Below are positions 16,093 through 23,331 of a stretch of 46,083 bases of DNA, one piece after another. Below the pieces are notes generated by a model, which was given only the letters and a program-made list of their open reading frames with translations, was not told where the DNA came from and ran no database searches. Source of the DNA: an uncultured Veillonella sp. (GTDB taxonomy: Bacteria; Bacillota; Negativicutes; Veillonellales; Veillonellaceae); contig NZ_URAR01000015.1 of the NCBI RefSeq assembly GCF_900545795.1, positions 1-46,083 of the forward strand, written 5' to 3'. A program made the position numbers and the translations under genes. Within the stretch, counting starts at the first letter, position 1. Each line of letters begins with the position of its first letter.

Positions 16093-17376
16093 GTGGAACA
16101 AAATTTATATAATGCCTATGTGTCAATTCTTGAGAGAGAGTTAGTGGTTGCCTTAGGTTGTACTGAACCGATTGCTATTGCCTTTGCCTGTGCTAAAGTA
16201 CGTGATGTATTAGGCACTATGCCAACGCAAATAGATGTACATTGTAGTGGCAATATTATTAAGAATGTAAAAGGCGTAACGGTACCTCATTCTGATGGAA
16301 AAAAAGGTATTGCTGTGGCTGCTATTTTAGGGCTCTTAACCGGTCATAGTGAGCGTGGTTTAGCTGTATTAGAAGGCGTTAAAAATGAAGACTTAGCTGT
16401 TTGTGAAGAATTGCTTGAAGCTAATATGTGTAATATAGAAATTGTAGAAAATGTGCCTAATCTATATATTCGTGTAGTAGCTAAGACTTCAGAGCATACA
16501 GTGGAATTAATTATTAAGGACACTCATTCTAACATTGTCTTTATTAAGCAAGACGATGAAGTGCTTTTTAGCGAAGATGTAACAGACAGTGCTAAAGGTA
16601 CTAAGCAGGACTTAAAGTCCTTACTTAATGTGGCAGACATTCTAGAGTTTGCTCGTACTGTAGATTTAGAATTAGTTAAGCCTGTATTAAGCAAGCAGAT
16701 TGAACATAATCTGAATATTGCGGAAGAAGGGCTAGCGAACTCTTATGGTGCTAGAGTGGGGCAAACTATACGAGATCACCAAGCTGATACAGTATATAAT
16801 AAAGCTAGAGCGTATGCTGCAGCTGGTTCAGATGCGCGCATGAGTGGTTGTCCATTGCCGGTAGTTATTAATTCGGGCAGTGGTAATCAAGGTATTACTG
16901 TGTCCTTGCCAGTAATTATTTATGTAAAAGAACATGGCATTAGCGAAGAGATGCTATATAGAGCACTCGTAGTAAGTAATTTAATTGCTTTACACCAAAA
17001 GCGGTATATAGGTAGTTTATCCGCCTATTGTGGTGCAGTTAGCGCTGCTTGTGGCAGTGCTTGTGGCATTGGCTTTTTAGAAGGCTTAGATTACGAAGGC
17101 ATTAGCGATGTCATTACGAATACAATTGCCACAGTAGGTGGCATGGTATGTGATGGTGCTAAGCCATCCTGTGCTTCGAAAATTGCCGTAGCATTAGAAT
17201 CTGCCTTCCTTGGTTTAGAAATGGCTAAGAATCAACGGGGCTTTAAACCAGGTGAAGGATTAGTTAAAGACACTATCGAAGAAACGATAGCTTGTGTAGG
17301 CAATATGGGCCGTGTAGGCATGTATAGCACAGATGTGCAAATTTTGAATCTTATGCTCGATAAAGTAGAGCTATAG
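16093..17376 (+). CDS. cyuA: CyuA/UPF0597 family L-cysteine desulfidase or serine dehydratase-like protein
   Basis: 427 residues, starting at a GTG with GGAGG 6 bases upstream. Family features are C23 in VVALGCTEPIA, the SGNIIKNVKGVTVPHSDGKKG segment near 51-71, and the cysteine-rich C-terminal half (SAYCGAVSAACGSACGIG near 314-331, and VCDGAKPSCASK near 352-363). These cysteines would bind the 4Fe-4S cluster used by L-cysteine desulfidases, which turn cysteine into pyruvate, ammonia and sulfide. The pairing with DcuC is unusual, since cyuA is normally paired with the CyuP (DLST-type) serine/cysteine carrier. The substrate is therefore open. Oxygen-labile and cytoplasmic. Confidence 0.85.
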   Translation: MEQNLYNAYVSILERELVVALGCTEPIAIAFACAKVRDVLGTMPTQIDVHCSGNIIKNVKGVTVPHSDGKKGIAVAAILGLLTGHSERGLAVLEGVKNEDLAVCEELLEANMCNIEIVENVPNLYIRVVAKTSEHTVELIIKDTHSNIVFIKQDDEVLFSEDVTDSAKGTKQDLKSLLNVADILEFARTVDLELVKPVLSKQIEHNLNIAEEGLANSYGARVGQTIRDHQADTVYNKARAYAAAGSDARMSGCPLPVVINSGSGNQGITVSLPVIIYVKEHGISEEMLYRALVVSNLIALHQKRYIGSLSAYCGAVSAACGSACGIGFLEGLDYEGISDVITNTIATVGGMVCDGAKPSCASKIAVALESAFLGLEMAKNQRGFKPGEGLVKDTIEETIACVGNMGRVGMYSTDVQILNLMLDKVEL

Positions 17377-17397
17377 ATATACTATCTCTTAACTTAG

Positions 17398-17467
17398 AAA
17401 ACTTCCTTTAAGGTGACTTATCTTAGATGTTTAATCTATGATATGATGTCTCTTAGAGGAAGTTTTT
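17398..17467 (+). terminator. Compound hairpin terminator after cyuA
   Basis: AAAACTTCCTTTAAG (17398-17412) pairs with CTTAGAGGAAGTTTT (17452-17466). The inner arm is ATCTTAGAT/ATCTATGAT, and a T-run closes the structure. Confidence 0.75.
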
Positions 17468-17585
17468 GCTTTATAGTATTATGATTGATTTAATCAGCCT
17501 GTGTGAAATAGATTCAGTTGGGATGGAGTATAATATTGTTATGAACGACTTACTAAAATTGGGCACAATAGCTTGAATTTGTTAT

Positions 17586-17605
17586 AGAATATAATATTAT
17601 ATTCT
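17586..17605. promoter_or_regulatory. 20-bp perfect AT palindrome upstream of hxlR
   Basis: AGAATATAAT (17586-17595) is followed by its exact inverse (17596-17605), about 90 bp upstream of the hxlR start. TATAAT follows at 17610-17615. A possible autoregulatory site, though no good -35 is visible. The remainder of the 317-bp gap holds nothing else clear. Confidence 0.4.
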
Positions 17606-17693
17606 GTTATATAATTATGAATGATTTTATAGGACCAGGTATATTATCTTAAGTTTGTTTGGGGGATATGTGAAAGCGGAAAGGATGCCATGT

Positions 17694-18050
17694 ATGACAA
17701 AACGTGTTTATAATATTGGGGTTGAGGCGACTATGGATGTAATTGGTGGTAAGTGGAAGCCCATTATTTTATGTAACTTACGGCATGGCACATTGCGGCC
17801 GAGTGACTTAAAGCGCAAGATCCCTGATATTAGTCAAAAAATGTTAACGCAAATGCTTAGAGAATTGGAAGAGGCTAATATTGTAGAGCGCAAAGTATAT
17901 AATGAAGTGCCGCCCCGTGTAGAGTATTCCCTTAGCGCCTATGGCGAGTCTTTAGGATCGGTTCTTGATGGACTTTGCAGTTGGGGTGTTATGCATGTAA
18001 AACATTTACAAGAAGAAGGTAAGGATGTAGAGTTATTAGGAAATGCTTAA
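17694..18050 (+). CDS. HxlR-family transcriptional regulator
   Basis: 118 residues from the ATG at 17694, with GGAAAGG 9 bases upstream. Other in-frame starts (TTG 17655, GTG 17670, ATG 17685) would add up to 13 residues. The HxlR signature VEATMDVIGGKWKPIILCNL is complete and is followed by the winged helix with ISQKMLTQMLRELEEANIVERK. The conserved redox cysteine of YodB/HxlR-type sensors, normally just before VEA, is replaced here (NIGVEA), so classical quinone or thiol sensing through it is unlikely; the internal C of LCNL remains. It is upstream of an aldo/keto reductase, its likely target. Confidence 0.88.
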   Translation: MTKRVYNIGVEATMDVIGGKWKPIILCNLRHGTLRPSDLKRKIPDISQKMLTQMLRELEEANIVERKVYNEVPPRVEYSLSAYGESLGSVLDGLCSWGVMHVKHLQEEGKDVELLGNA

Positions 18051-18192
18051 GAAATAAAGCGATTAGTGCATGCGTAAAAAGTAAAGTTACTAGTATATGC
18101 ATAAGGTGTAGTGCAACTGAAGAATGTGCAAGAGATAAATCTATTGGAACATGCGTAAGCGTTAAAACAATTAGAGACTGTGTAATATATTA

Positions 18193-18226
18193 AACCCCTT
18201 CGCCAGTGTTGGCGGAGGGATTTTTT
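18193..18226 (+). terminator. Intrinsic terminator after hxlR
   Basis: CCCTTCGCC, loop AGTGTT, GGCGGAGGG and a T-run. The rest of 18051-18190 is AT-rich and holds degenerate repeats of AGTGCATGCGTAA type without gene content. Confidence 0.8.
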
Positions 18227-18287
18227 GTAAAAAATTTTTGTTCATGTATGTAGGTAGTGTCTTAAAAGTTACGAATTGGTGCCTATA

Positions 18288-18334
18288 GCACTAAATAGTG
18301 CGTACTTTTCAATATCTATAAAAGTCGATATAAT
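18288..18334 (+). promoter_or_regulatory. Aldo/keto reductase promoter with upstream dyad
   Basis: TTTTCA (18306-18311), 17 bp, TATAAT (18329-18334). Immediately upstream lies the dyad GCACTA, AA, TAGTGC (18288-18301), a candidate HxlR site. The leader is about 90 bases. Confidence 0.5.
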
Positions 18335-18433
18335 GGATTTGTAAGGTTGAGAAATACAATATATATCTTAATTAAGAGAGTTTAGAACAAAAATAATTAG
18401 AACTGAATAAATTAATGTAGAGGAGATTTTATT

Positions 18434-19279
18434 ATGATTAAGAATTTAGCAGATCGAGTAGAATTAAATAATGGCACGCAGATTCCAGGTTTAGGTCTTG
18501 GTGTCTTTCAAGTGCCAGCAGAGGTTACTGCAGAGGTAGTTAAGAATGGCATTTTAAATGGATATCGCTCCATTGATACGGCGCAAATCTATGGCAATGA
18601 AAAAGAAACTGGTGAAGGGATTCGCGCAGCACTTAAGGAACTAGGCTTACAACGGGACGATATTTTTATTACTACTAAAATATGGAATTATAATCTTTCT
18701 TACGAAGAAGCACTTAAGGCTTATGAAGCTAGCTTAGAGGCGCTTGGTGTAGAGTATGTAGACTTATATTTAATTCACTGGCCAGGCAATGATTCCTATG
18801 AGGAGTCCTGGAAAGCTATGGAAACGTTGTATAAAGCGGGTAAGATTAAAGCGATTGGTGTAAGTAATTTCCAAGTCCATCATTTAGAACGTTTAGCAAG
18901 CTTTGCTACTGTTGTGCCTGTACTGAATCAGGTTGAATTACACCCACGCCTTCAACAACATGAATTACGCGCCTATGCAGCAGCACATAATATTAAAATC
19001 CAAGCTTGGGCACCTTTGATGCAGGGGGAATTATTGCATAATGAAGAGATCGCAGCTATTGCTAAAGCACATAATAAAAGTATTGCACAGGTAATTTTAC
19101 GTTGGCATATACAACAAGAATTACTTCTTAATGTAAAATCTTTAAAGGCATCGCGTATGATTGAAAATAGCGATATATTTGATTTTGTATTAACTGATGC
19201 GGAGATGGATACGATTAATGCCTTAGATGCAGGTACTCGCGTAGGTCCCGATCCAGATGTATTTGATATGAATATCTAA
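18434..19279 (+). CDS. Aldo/keto reductase (AKR5-like)
   Basis: 281 residues, the usual length of bacterial AKR5-type enzymes (2,5-diketogluconate reductase-like). The catalytic tetrad is present: D48 and Y53 in SIDTAQIYGNE, K82 in TTKIWN and H115 in LIHWPG. The NADPH-binding tail is only partly typical: SLKASRMIENSDIFDF stands where family members have PKSxxxxRIxEN. The K/R-rich 2'-phosphate site looks weakened, so cofactor preference is uncertain. RBS AGAGGAG. It follows an HxlR regulator and probably handles small aldehydes or ketones such as methylglyoxal; this is inference. No operon partner downstream. Confidence 0.9.
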   Translation: MIKNLADRVELNNGTQIPGLGLGVFQVPAEVTAEVVKNGILNGYRSIDTAQIYGNEKETGEGIRAALKELGLQRDDIFITTKIWNYNLSYEEALKAYEASLEALGVEYVDLYLIHWPGNDSYEESWKAMETLYKAGKIKAIGVSNFQVHHLERLASFATVVPVLNQVELHPRLQQHELRAYAAAHNIKIQAWAPLMQGELLHNEEIAAIAKAHNKSIAQVILRWHIQQELLLNVKSLKASRMIENSDIFDFVLTDAEMDTINALDAGTRVGPDPDVFDMNI

Positions 19280-19387
19280 GAAGTGCTACTTTGTATACAG
19301 TGTATTAGAAAAGAATTAGAATTAATTTCTTTAAAAGAGTAGCGGAACTAGCTAAATCAATCTTTTAAATGAGAATTACTTGCAATT

Positions 19388-19418
19388 AAAAGCCAGATTT
19401 TATAAATCTGGCTTTTTT
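19388..19418 (+). terminator. Intrinsic terminator after the aldo/keto reductase
   Basis: AAAAGCCAGATTT, loop TAT, AAATCTGGC and a six-T run. Confidence 0.9.
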
Positions 19419-19421
19419 CAT

Positions 19422-19723
19422 TTGACAAATTCTTTAAAAAGGTCTATAACATAATCGTAAGTTAAATACAGTGCTTAGATGCAAATTGATTAGAGTGCTT
19501 TGACAAGGAGTAAATGAGAAATATTATCAAATTATCAATTAGGCGGTAAAATTGAAATTGAGACTAGATTTATTATTTTCGATGTGCTATAATGAGTTTG
19601 TAAGCAAGAACTGCTACTTACAAATAATCAATAAAAGTTACTATTTGATAATAGTGACTTTGAAATTAAGAATTTTTGTTTTTAATTAAGTAATTAAAAC
19701 AGAAGGGTTTCAGGTGAATTTTT
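19422..19723 (+). promoter_or_regulatory. Ferritin promoter and long leader
   Basis: TTGACA (19422-19427), 17 bp, TATAAC (19445-19450) lies immediately after the preceding terminator. A second -10-like TATAAT is at 19588-19593. The leader contains a hairpin, AAGTTACTATT (19633-19643) with AATAGTGACTT downstream, and a GTAAG/CTTAC pair. A possible 11-codon ORF starts at 19514 behind AAGGAG. I see no Fur-box with confidence. Confidence 0.5.
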
Positions 19724-20209
19724 ATGAACAAGAATATTACAAAAGCATTAAATGAACAAGTTATTTTTGAATTTAACTCCGCATACTTATACTTAGCTCT
19801 TTCTTTAGCTATGGCTGATGCTCGTTTCAAAGGTTTCTCCGCTTGGTTACGTCTTCAATACCAAGAAGAAATGGAACATGCTTTCAAAATCATTGATTAC
19901 TTAGAAAGCCGTAACGAAACTACAACTTTAGGCGACATCAAAACTCAAGCTATTAAAGAAGACAATCCTTTAAAAGTTGCTCAAATGGTTTACAATCATG
20001 AACAAGTTATCACTGGTAAAATCAATGATTTATACGCGTTAGCAACTCAAGAAAAAGATTATGCTACAGTTAACTTCTTAAATTGGTTCATTACTGAACA
20101 AGTAGAAGAAGAAGCAAGTGCTCGTGATCTTGTTGATGAATTCACATTCGCTGGCGACAGCCGTGCTAGCCAATTGTTCGTTGATGCTCGTTTAGGTGAA
20201 CGTCAATAA
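19724..20209 (+). CDS. ftn: Non-haem ferritin
   Basis: 161 residues, a bacterial FtnA-type four-helix subunit. Ferroxidase ligands are visible: E16 (FEFNSAYLYL), E49 and H52 (QEEMEHAFK), E93 (YNHEQ), and E125/E129 (FITEQVEEE). It has no methionine haem-ligand pattern of bacterioferritin. Subunits would form a 24-mer that oxidises and stores iron and limits Fenton chemistry in the cytoplasm. Codons are strongly biased to a small set, as expected of a highly expressed protein. RBS is weak (GTTTCAGGTGA), so the start rests on family alignment. Single gene with its own promoter and terminator. Confidence 0.95.
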   Translation: MNKNITKALNEQVIFEFNSAYLYLALSLAMADARFKGFSAWLRLQYQEEMEHAFKIIDYLESRNETTTLGDIKTQAIKEDNPLKVAQMVYNHEQVITGKINDLYALATQEKDYATVNFLNWFITEQVEEEASARDLVDEFTFAGDSRASQLFVDARLGERQ

Positions 20210-20438
20210 TAACTACTTTAGTTACGTAGTATTAATTAGCTCAAGAGAGTTATGCTGATTCGGTTCGGTCGAGTGACCTATTAGCTGCTTAAGTAAGTAT
20301 AAGCTATTAATCATTATAAGTATGTATATTATATAATAAGGCTAAAAGTAAGCTACTATATCCTTAAGTCAAGGGTAGACAATTTTATACAAGTGTAATA
20401 CATAATGTAGTAAGCATTACTATAAGTAGTAAAGACCA
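20210..20438. other. Intergenic stretch downstream of ferritin
   Basis: About 230 AT-rich bases between the ferritin stop codon and its hairpin. I see no gene or structure in it. Confidence 0.5.
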
Positions 20439-20475
20439 ATGCGGTTTGAAGTTAATCCTTCAAGCCGCATTTTTG
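20439..20475 (+). terminator. Intrinsic terminator after ferritin
   Basis: ATGCGGTTTGAAG (20439-20451) pairs with CTTCAAGCCGCAT (20458-20470), followed by a T-run. Confidence 0.85.
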
Positions 20476-20586
20476 TATTTTTACGAATAGCATTCTCGAC
20501 AATACTATGGTGGCCAAAAAGTATTCTCCTTAATATGAATCTATAATGCAGTACTAGTGAAAGACTAATTAAAAGTTTAAGCACAA

Positions 20587-20838
20587 TAAAAGTCAAAGTA
20601 CAAAATAAAGTAAAAGTCAAAGTAAAAAATATAAGCTTAACGCATCGTCGGAGTATATGGATTTAAGTAAAATTATGGCTTTGGTGATTGCTATAAATGT
20701 CGATAAATAGTGGATTTATTAAAAGGTCAAAGAAAAATTGAAAAGTTTGACCTTTTTCTATTGACAAAAGTCAAAAAGTCAATTAATATATAGTTAAGGT
20801 CGAAAGGACAAAAAGACAAAATGACAAAATGACAAAAT
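20587..20838 (+). promoter_or_regulatory. ctsR operon promoter region rich in GTCAAA heptads
   Basis: The promoter is TTGACA (20761-20766), 17 bp, TAATAT (20784-20789). Around it are CtsR-like half-sites: a 14-bp direct repeat TAAAAGTCAAAGTA (20587-20600 and 20611-20624), an inverted pair AAAGGTCAAA (20722-20731) and TTTGACCTTT (20746-20755), and AGTCAAAAAGTCAA inside the spacer. Four 8-bp units GACAAAAT (first diverged) follow at 20807-20838. The canonical CtsR tandem heptad with a 3-bp gap is not present, so the exact operator is uncertain. The inverted pair followed by T-run could also act as a terminator. Confidence 0.6.
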
Positions 20839-20892
20839 AAAGATAAAATTAATATATACATTGTTATTTTATAGATAAAGGTGGCGAAAACA

Positions 20893-21522
20893 ATGAGCAT
20901 TTTAGCAGATAGAATTGAACAATTTATTCTTTCTAAATTATTGGAAGAACAAAAGAGTATGGAAGAAGGTATTGTGCTGCGCCGCAATGAGCTGGCAGAT
21001 GAATTAAACTGTGCGCCATCACAAATTAGTTATGTATTGAGCACGAGGTTTTCTAATGATCGCGGTTTTATTGTTGAGTCGCGTCGTGGTTTAGGTGGTT
21101 TTATTAGCATTACACGCATTCCTATGAAATCCGTGTCCATACAAGCAATTAAGCCTTTAACTGTGCCGGCTACAGCGCAATTAACTAGTAGTCAAGTTGG
21201 TGAAGGCCGATCAGGAGCTACTCAGATGACTGCTACTAATGTGGCAAAAGCTGAGATGGAATCTAAAACAGCTCGTAAAGCTCCAAAAGCACAGCCTAGC
21301 TCATCAAGAAATTCAAAACAACAAGCAGGTGAGGCCATTACTATAGGTGCGATTGACCATTTCTTATTTGAATTGATTCAAAATAAATGGTTAAGTCGTC
21401 GGGAAGCGGCCTTGCTCCACGAAGCATTTCGCGTGCTTATGAATGAGCCTGATCAAATGCGTCGTGAGTCTAATGTAAAACAACTTTGCCAGAAAATACT
21501 ATCCATGGTGAAGGAGGGATAA
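20893..21522 (+). CDS. ctsR: CtsR, class III heat-shock repressor, with a long linker
   Basis: 209 residues from the ATG at 20893 (AAAGGTGG upstream); the in-frame GTG at 20881 overlaps that site. The N-terminal DNA-binding domain is clear (SILADRIEQFI, then CAPSQISYVLSTRF and GFIVESRRGLGGFISI, with the glycine-rich wing that senses heat). The C-terminal domain (about 145-209) has LSRREAALLHEAF. Between them is a Ser/Thr/Ala/Lys-rich linker of roughly 60 residues. Firmicute CtsR proteins are usually near 150-155 residues. It represses its own operon and is inactivated by McsB or heat. First gene of ctsR-mcsA-mcsB-clpC. Confidence 0.92.
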   Translation: MSILADRIEQFILSKLLEEQKSMEEGIVLRRNELADELNCAPSQISYVLSTRFSNDRGFIVESRRGLGGFISITRIPMKSVSIQAIKPLTVPATAQLTSSQVGEGRSGATQMTATNVAKAEMESKTARKAPKAQPSSSRNSKQQAGEAITIGAIDHFLFELIQNKWLSRREAALLHEAFRVLMNEPDQMRRESNVKQLCQKILSMVKEG

Positions 21523-21525
21523 TAT

Positions 21526-22065
21526 ATGATATGTGATGAATGTAAAAAGAATGAAGCATCAGTTCATTTAACTCGAGTTGTAAATGGTAAGAAAACAGAG
21601 CGTCATTTGTGCTCCCAATGTGCGGGTAAACAATCTGGTGATGGTTTAGGAAACAGCTTCTTTAGCTTTGGTTCTCCTTTATTAGATAATGACTTCTTTA
21701 CTAATGATTTCTTTACCAATTCCTTATATCCAGACAGTTTATTGCATTCGCACCAAGCAGTGCGATGTGATCGCTGTGGTATGAGCTTTGATGAATTTAA
21801 TCACAGCGGTAAATTTGGCTGTGATCATTGCTATGATGTATTTAATGCGCAGATTACACCGCTTGTAAAACGCCTTCAAGGCTCACTTGCTTATGAAGGA
21901 CGCGTACCAAGTCGTGGGACAGGCGTATTTAAGACAAAGCATCAAATTAAACGACTTCGTCAAGAATTAGATAAATCAATTAAAGCAGAGCAGTTTGAAG
22001 AAGCTGCTAGATTGCGCGATGAGATTAAAGTATTAGAAGAGTCCTTACAACATAAGGCGGAATAG
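21526..22065 (+). CDS. mcsA: McsA, zinc-binding activator of the McsB arginine kinase
   Basis: 179 residues. Two zinc modules of paired CxxC type are visible: CDECKKNEASVHL with CSQCAGK near 3-40, and CDRCGMSFDEF with CDHCYDVF near 85-110. The C-terminal UVR motif (about 140-175) has QLDKSIKAEQFEEAARLRDEI-like sequence. McsA activates McsB and helps control CtsR and ClpC. It starts 3 bp after ctsR stops, with RBS GGAGGG, so translation is coupled. The Phe/Asn/Asp-rich segment between the zinc modules (residues 43-75) looks unstructured. Length is typical. Confidence 0.93.
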   Translation: MICDECKKNEASVHLTRVVNGKKTERHLCSQCAGKQSGDGLGNSFFSFGSPLLDNDFFTNDFFTNSLYPDSLLHSHQAVRCDRCGMSFDEFNHSGKFGCDHCYDVFNAQITPLVKRLQGSLAYEGRVPSRGTGVFKTKHQIKRLRQELDKSIKAEQFEEAARLRDEIKVLEESLQHKAE

Positions 22066-22076
22066 GAGGTGCACTA

Positions 22077-23144
22077 ATGTTAAACTCTATATTAGATGAA
22101 CCTTTAAGTGGTTGGTTGCGCAGCAAGGATGTGGAAGGTCAAATTGATTCTCATATCGTCTTGTCTAGTCGAATTAGATTGGCGCGAAATTTTAAAGGCT
22201 TAGTATTTACAAATCGCAATCAAGCGGAGGCCTTGGAAAAGGTTGATATTATGATGCGCGGTGTATTAGGTGCTTTAAAAGAGGCTGATGGGCATGAATA
22301 TTCCAATATTAGTTTAAATAAATTATCTGATGTGGAACGTGAGATTTTAGTTGAAAAGCATTTGATGAGTCCTCAAATGAGTCAAAATTTACCTCATAGA
22401 AGCCTAGTTGTATCAGATGATGCAGCCGTTTCCATTATGGTAAATGAAGAGGATCATGTTAGAATTCAGGTCATGGAAGCAGGTCTTGATTTACAAAAGG
22501 CCTACGAACATGCTGTTAAAATAGATGATGCCATTGAGAGCAAATATGATTATGCTTTTAGCGAACGCTATGGCTACTTAACCGCTTGTCCTACTAATGT
22601 GGGCACAGGCATGAGAGCTTCGGCTATGCTCCATTTGCCAGCTCTTGCCATGACGGGCCGTTTAGCTAGAGTGGTGCGCAGTATTATCCAATTAGGTTAC
22701 TCTGTGCGTGGTCTCTATGGTGAAGGTTCACAGGGTTTAGGTAATATTTACCAAATCTCCAATCAATTAACTATGGGCATTAGTGAAGAAGACACAATTA
22801 CCCAATTGCAAAAAATTTTAGAAAAATTAGTGCAAGAAGAAGTGAAAGCTCGTGAAACTATAAAAGCTGGCGATTTCGAAAGCTTTGAAGACCGCGTATG
22901 GCGCGCCTACGGCACCTTGCAATACGCACGTCGTTTAAGTGGTGAAGAAGCCTTGAGCCTTTTAAGTGACATTCAATTAGGTCGCGATTTAGGTGTATTA
23001 CCAGCGGGCAATGCGGATATGTTTAACGAGCTAGTGGTTACAACGCGCCCTCATTTCTTAAGCAAATATGCAGGGAAAGAACAAATGACAGCGGCTGAAC
23101 GCGATAGTTATCGCGCAAAAGTAGTTCGTGACCGTTTAAATTAA
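22077..23144 (+). CDS. mcsB: McsB, protein arginine kinase
   Basis: 355 residues with the phosphagen-kinase catalytic fold. Visible are HIVLSSRIRLARNF at 26-39 (arginine clamp on ATP), NEEDHVRIQ near 123-131 and the active-site cysteine C171 in TACPTNVGTGMRASAMLHLP. It phosphorylates arginine residues, marking proteins for ClpC-ClpP degradation and inactivating CtsR. RBS GGAGGTG lies about 5 bases before the ATG, 11 bp after mcsA. Length matches the family. A 187-bp gap then precedes clpC, longer than elsewhere in the operon and without a visible terminator. Confidence 0.95.
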   Translation: MLNSILDEPLSGWLRSKDVEGQIDSHIVLSSRIRLARNFKGLVFTNRNQAEALEKVDIMMRGVLGALKEADGHEYSNISLNKLSDVEREILVEKHLMSPQMSQNLPHRSLVVSDDAAVSIMVNEEDHVRIQVMEAGLDLQKAYEHAVKIDDAIESKYDYAFSERYGYLTACPTNVGTGMRASAMLHLPALAMTGRLARVVRSIIQLGYSVRGLYGEGSQGLGNIYQISNQLTMGISEEDTITQLQKILEKLVQEEVKARETIKAGDFESFEDRVWRAYGTLQYARRLSGEEALSLLSDIQLGRDLGVLPAGNADMFNELVVTTRPHFLSKYAGKEQMTAAERDSYRAKVVRDRLN

Positions 23145-23331
23145 ACTTAGGCAATTTAAATTTAGTAAAGTTTAATTGATTAGATTAGTAGAAATAGGAT
23201 AAGTAAATTAGCAAATAGAAATAAGTAGCGTAAGCTAATAGATATACTTTGAATACACTGTTAGAGTAAAGTGACTCTTGCAGTTGCATATAGATCGATA
23301 TATAAAACGAAAACTAGAATGAGGTGATTAT

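Noticed and set aside
20420..20987. Two short minus-strand reading frames in the ferritin-ctsR gap
   Set aside because: Low-complexity AT-rich sequence without RBS; they overlap the terminator and the ctsR promoter and repeats.
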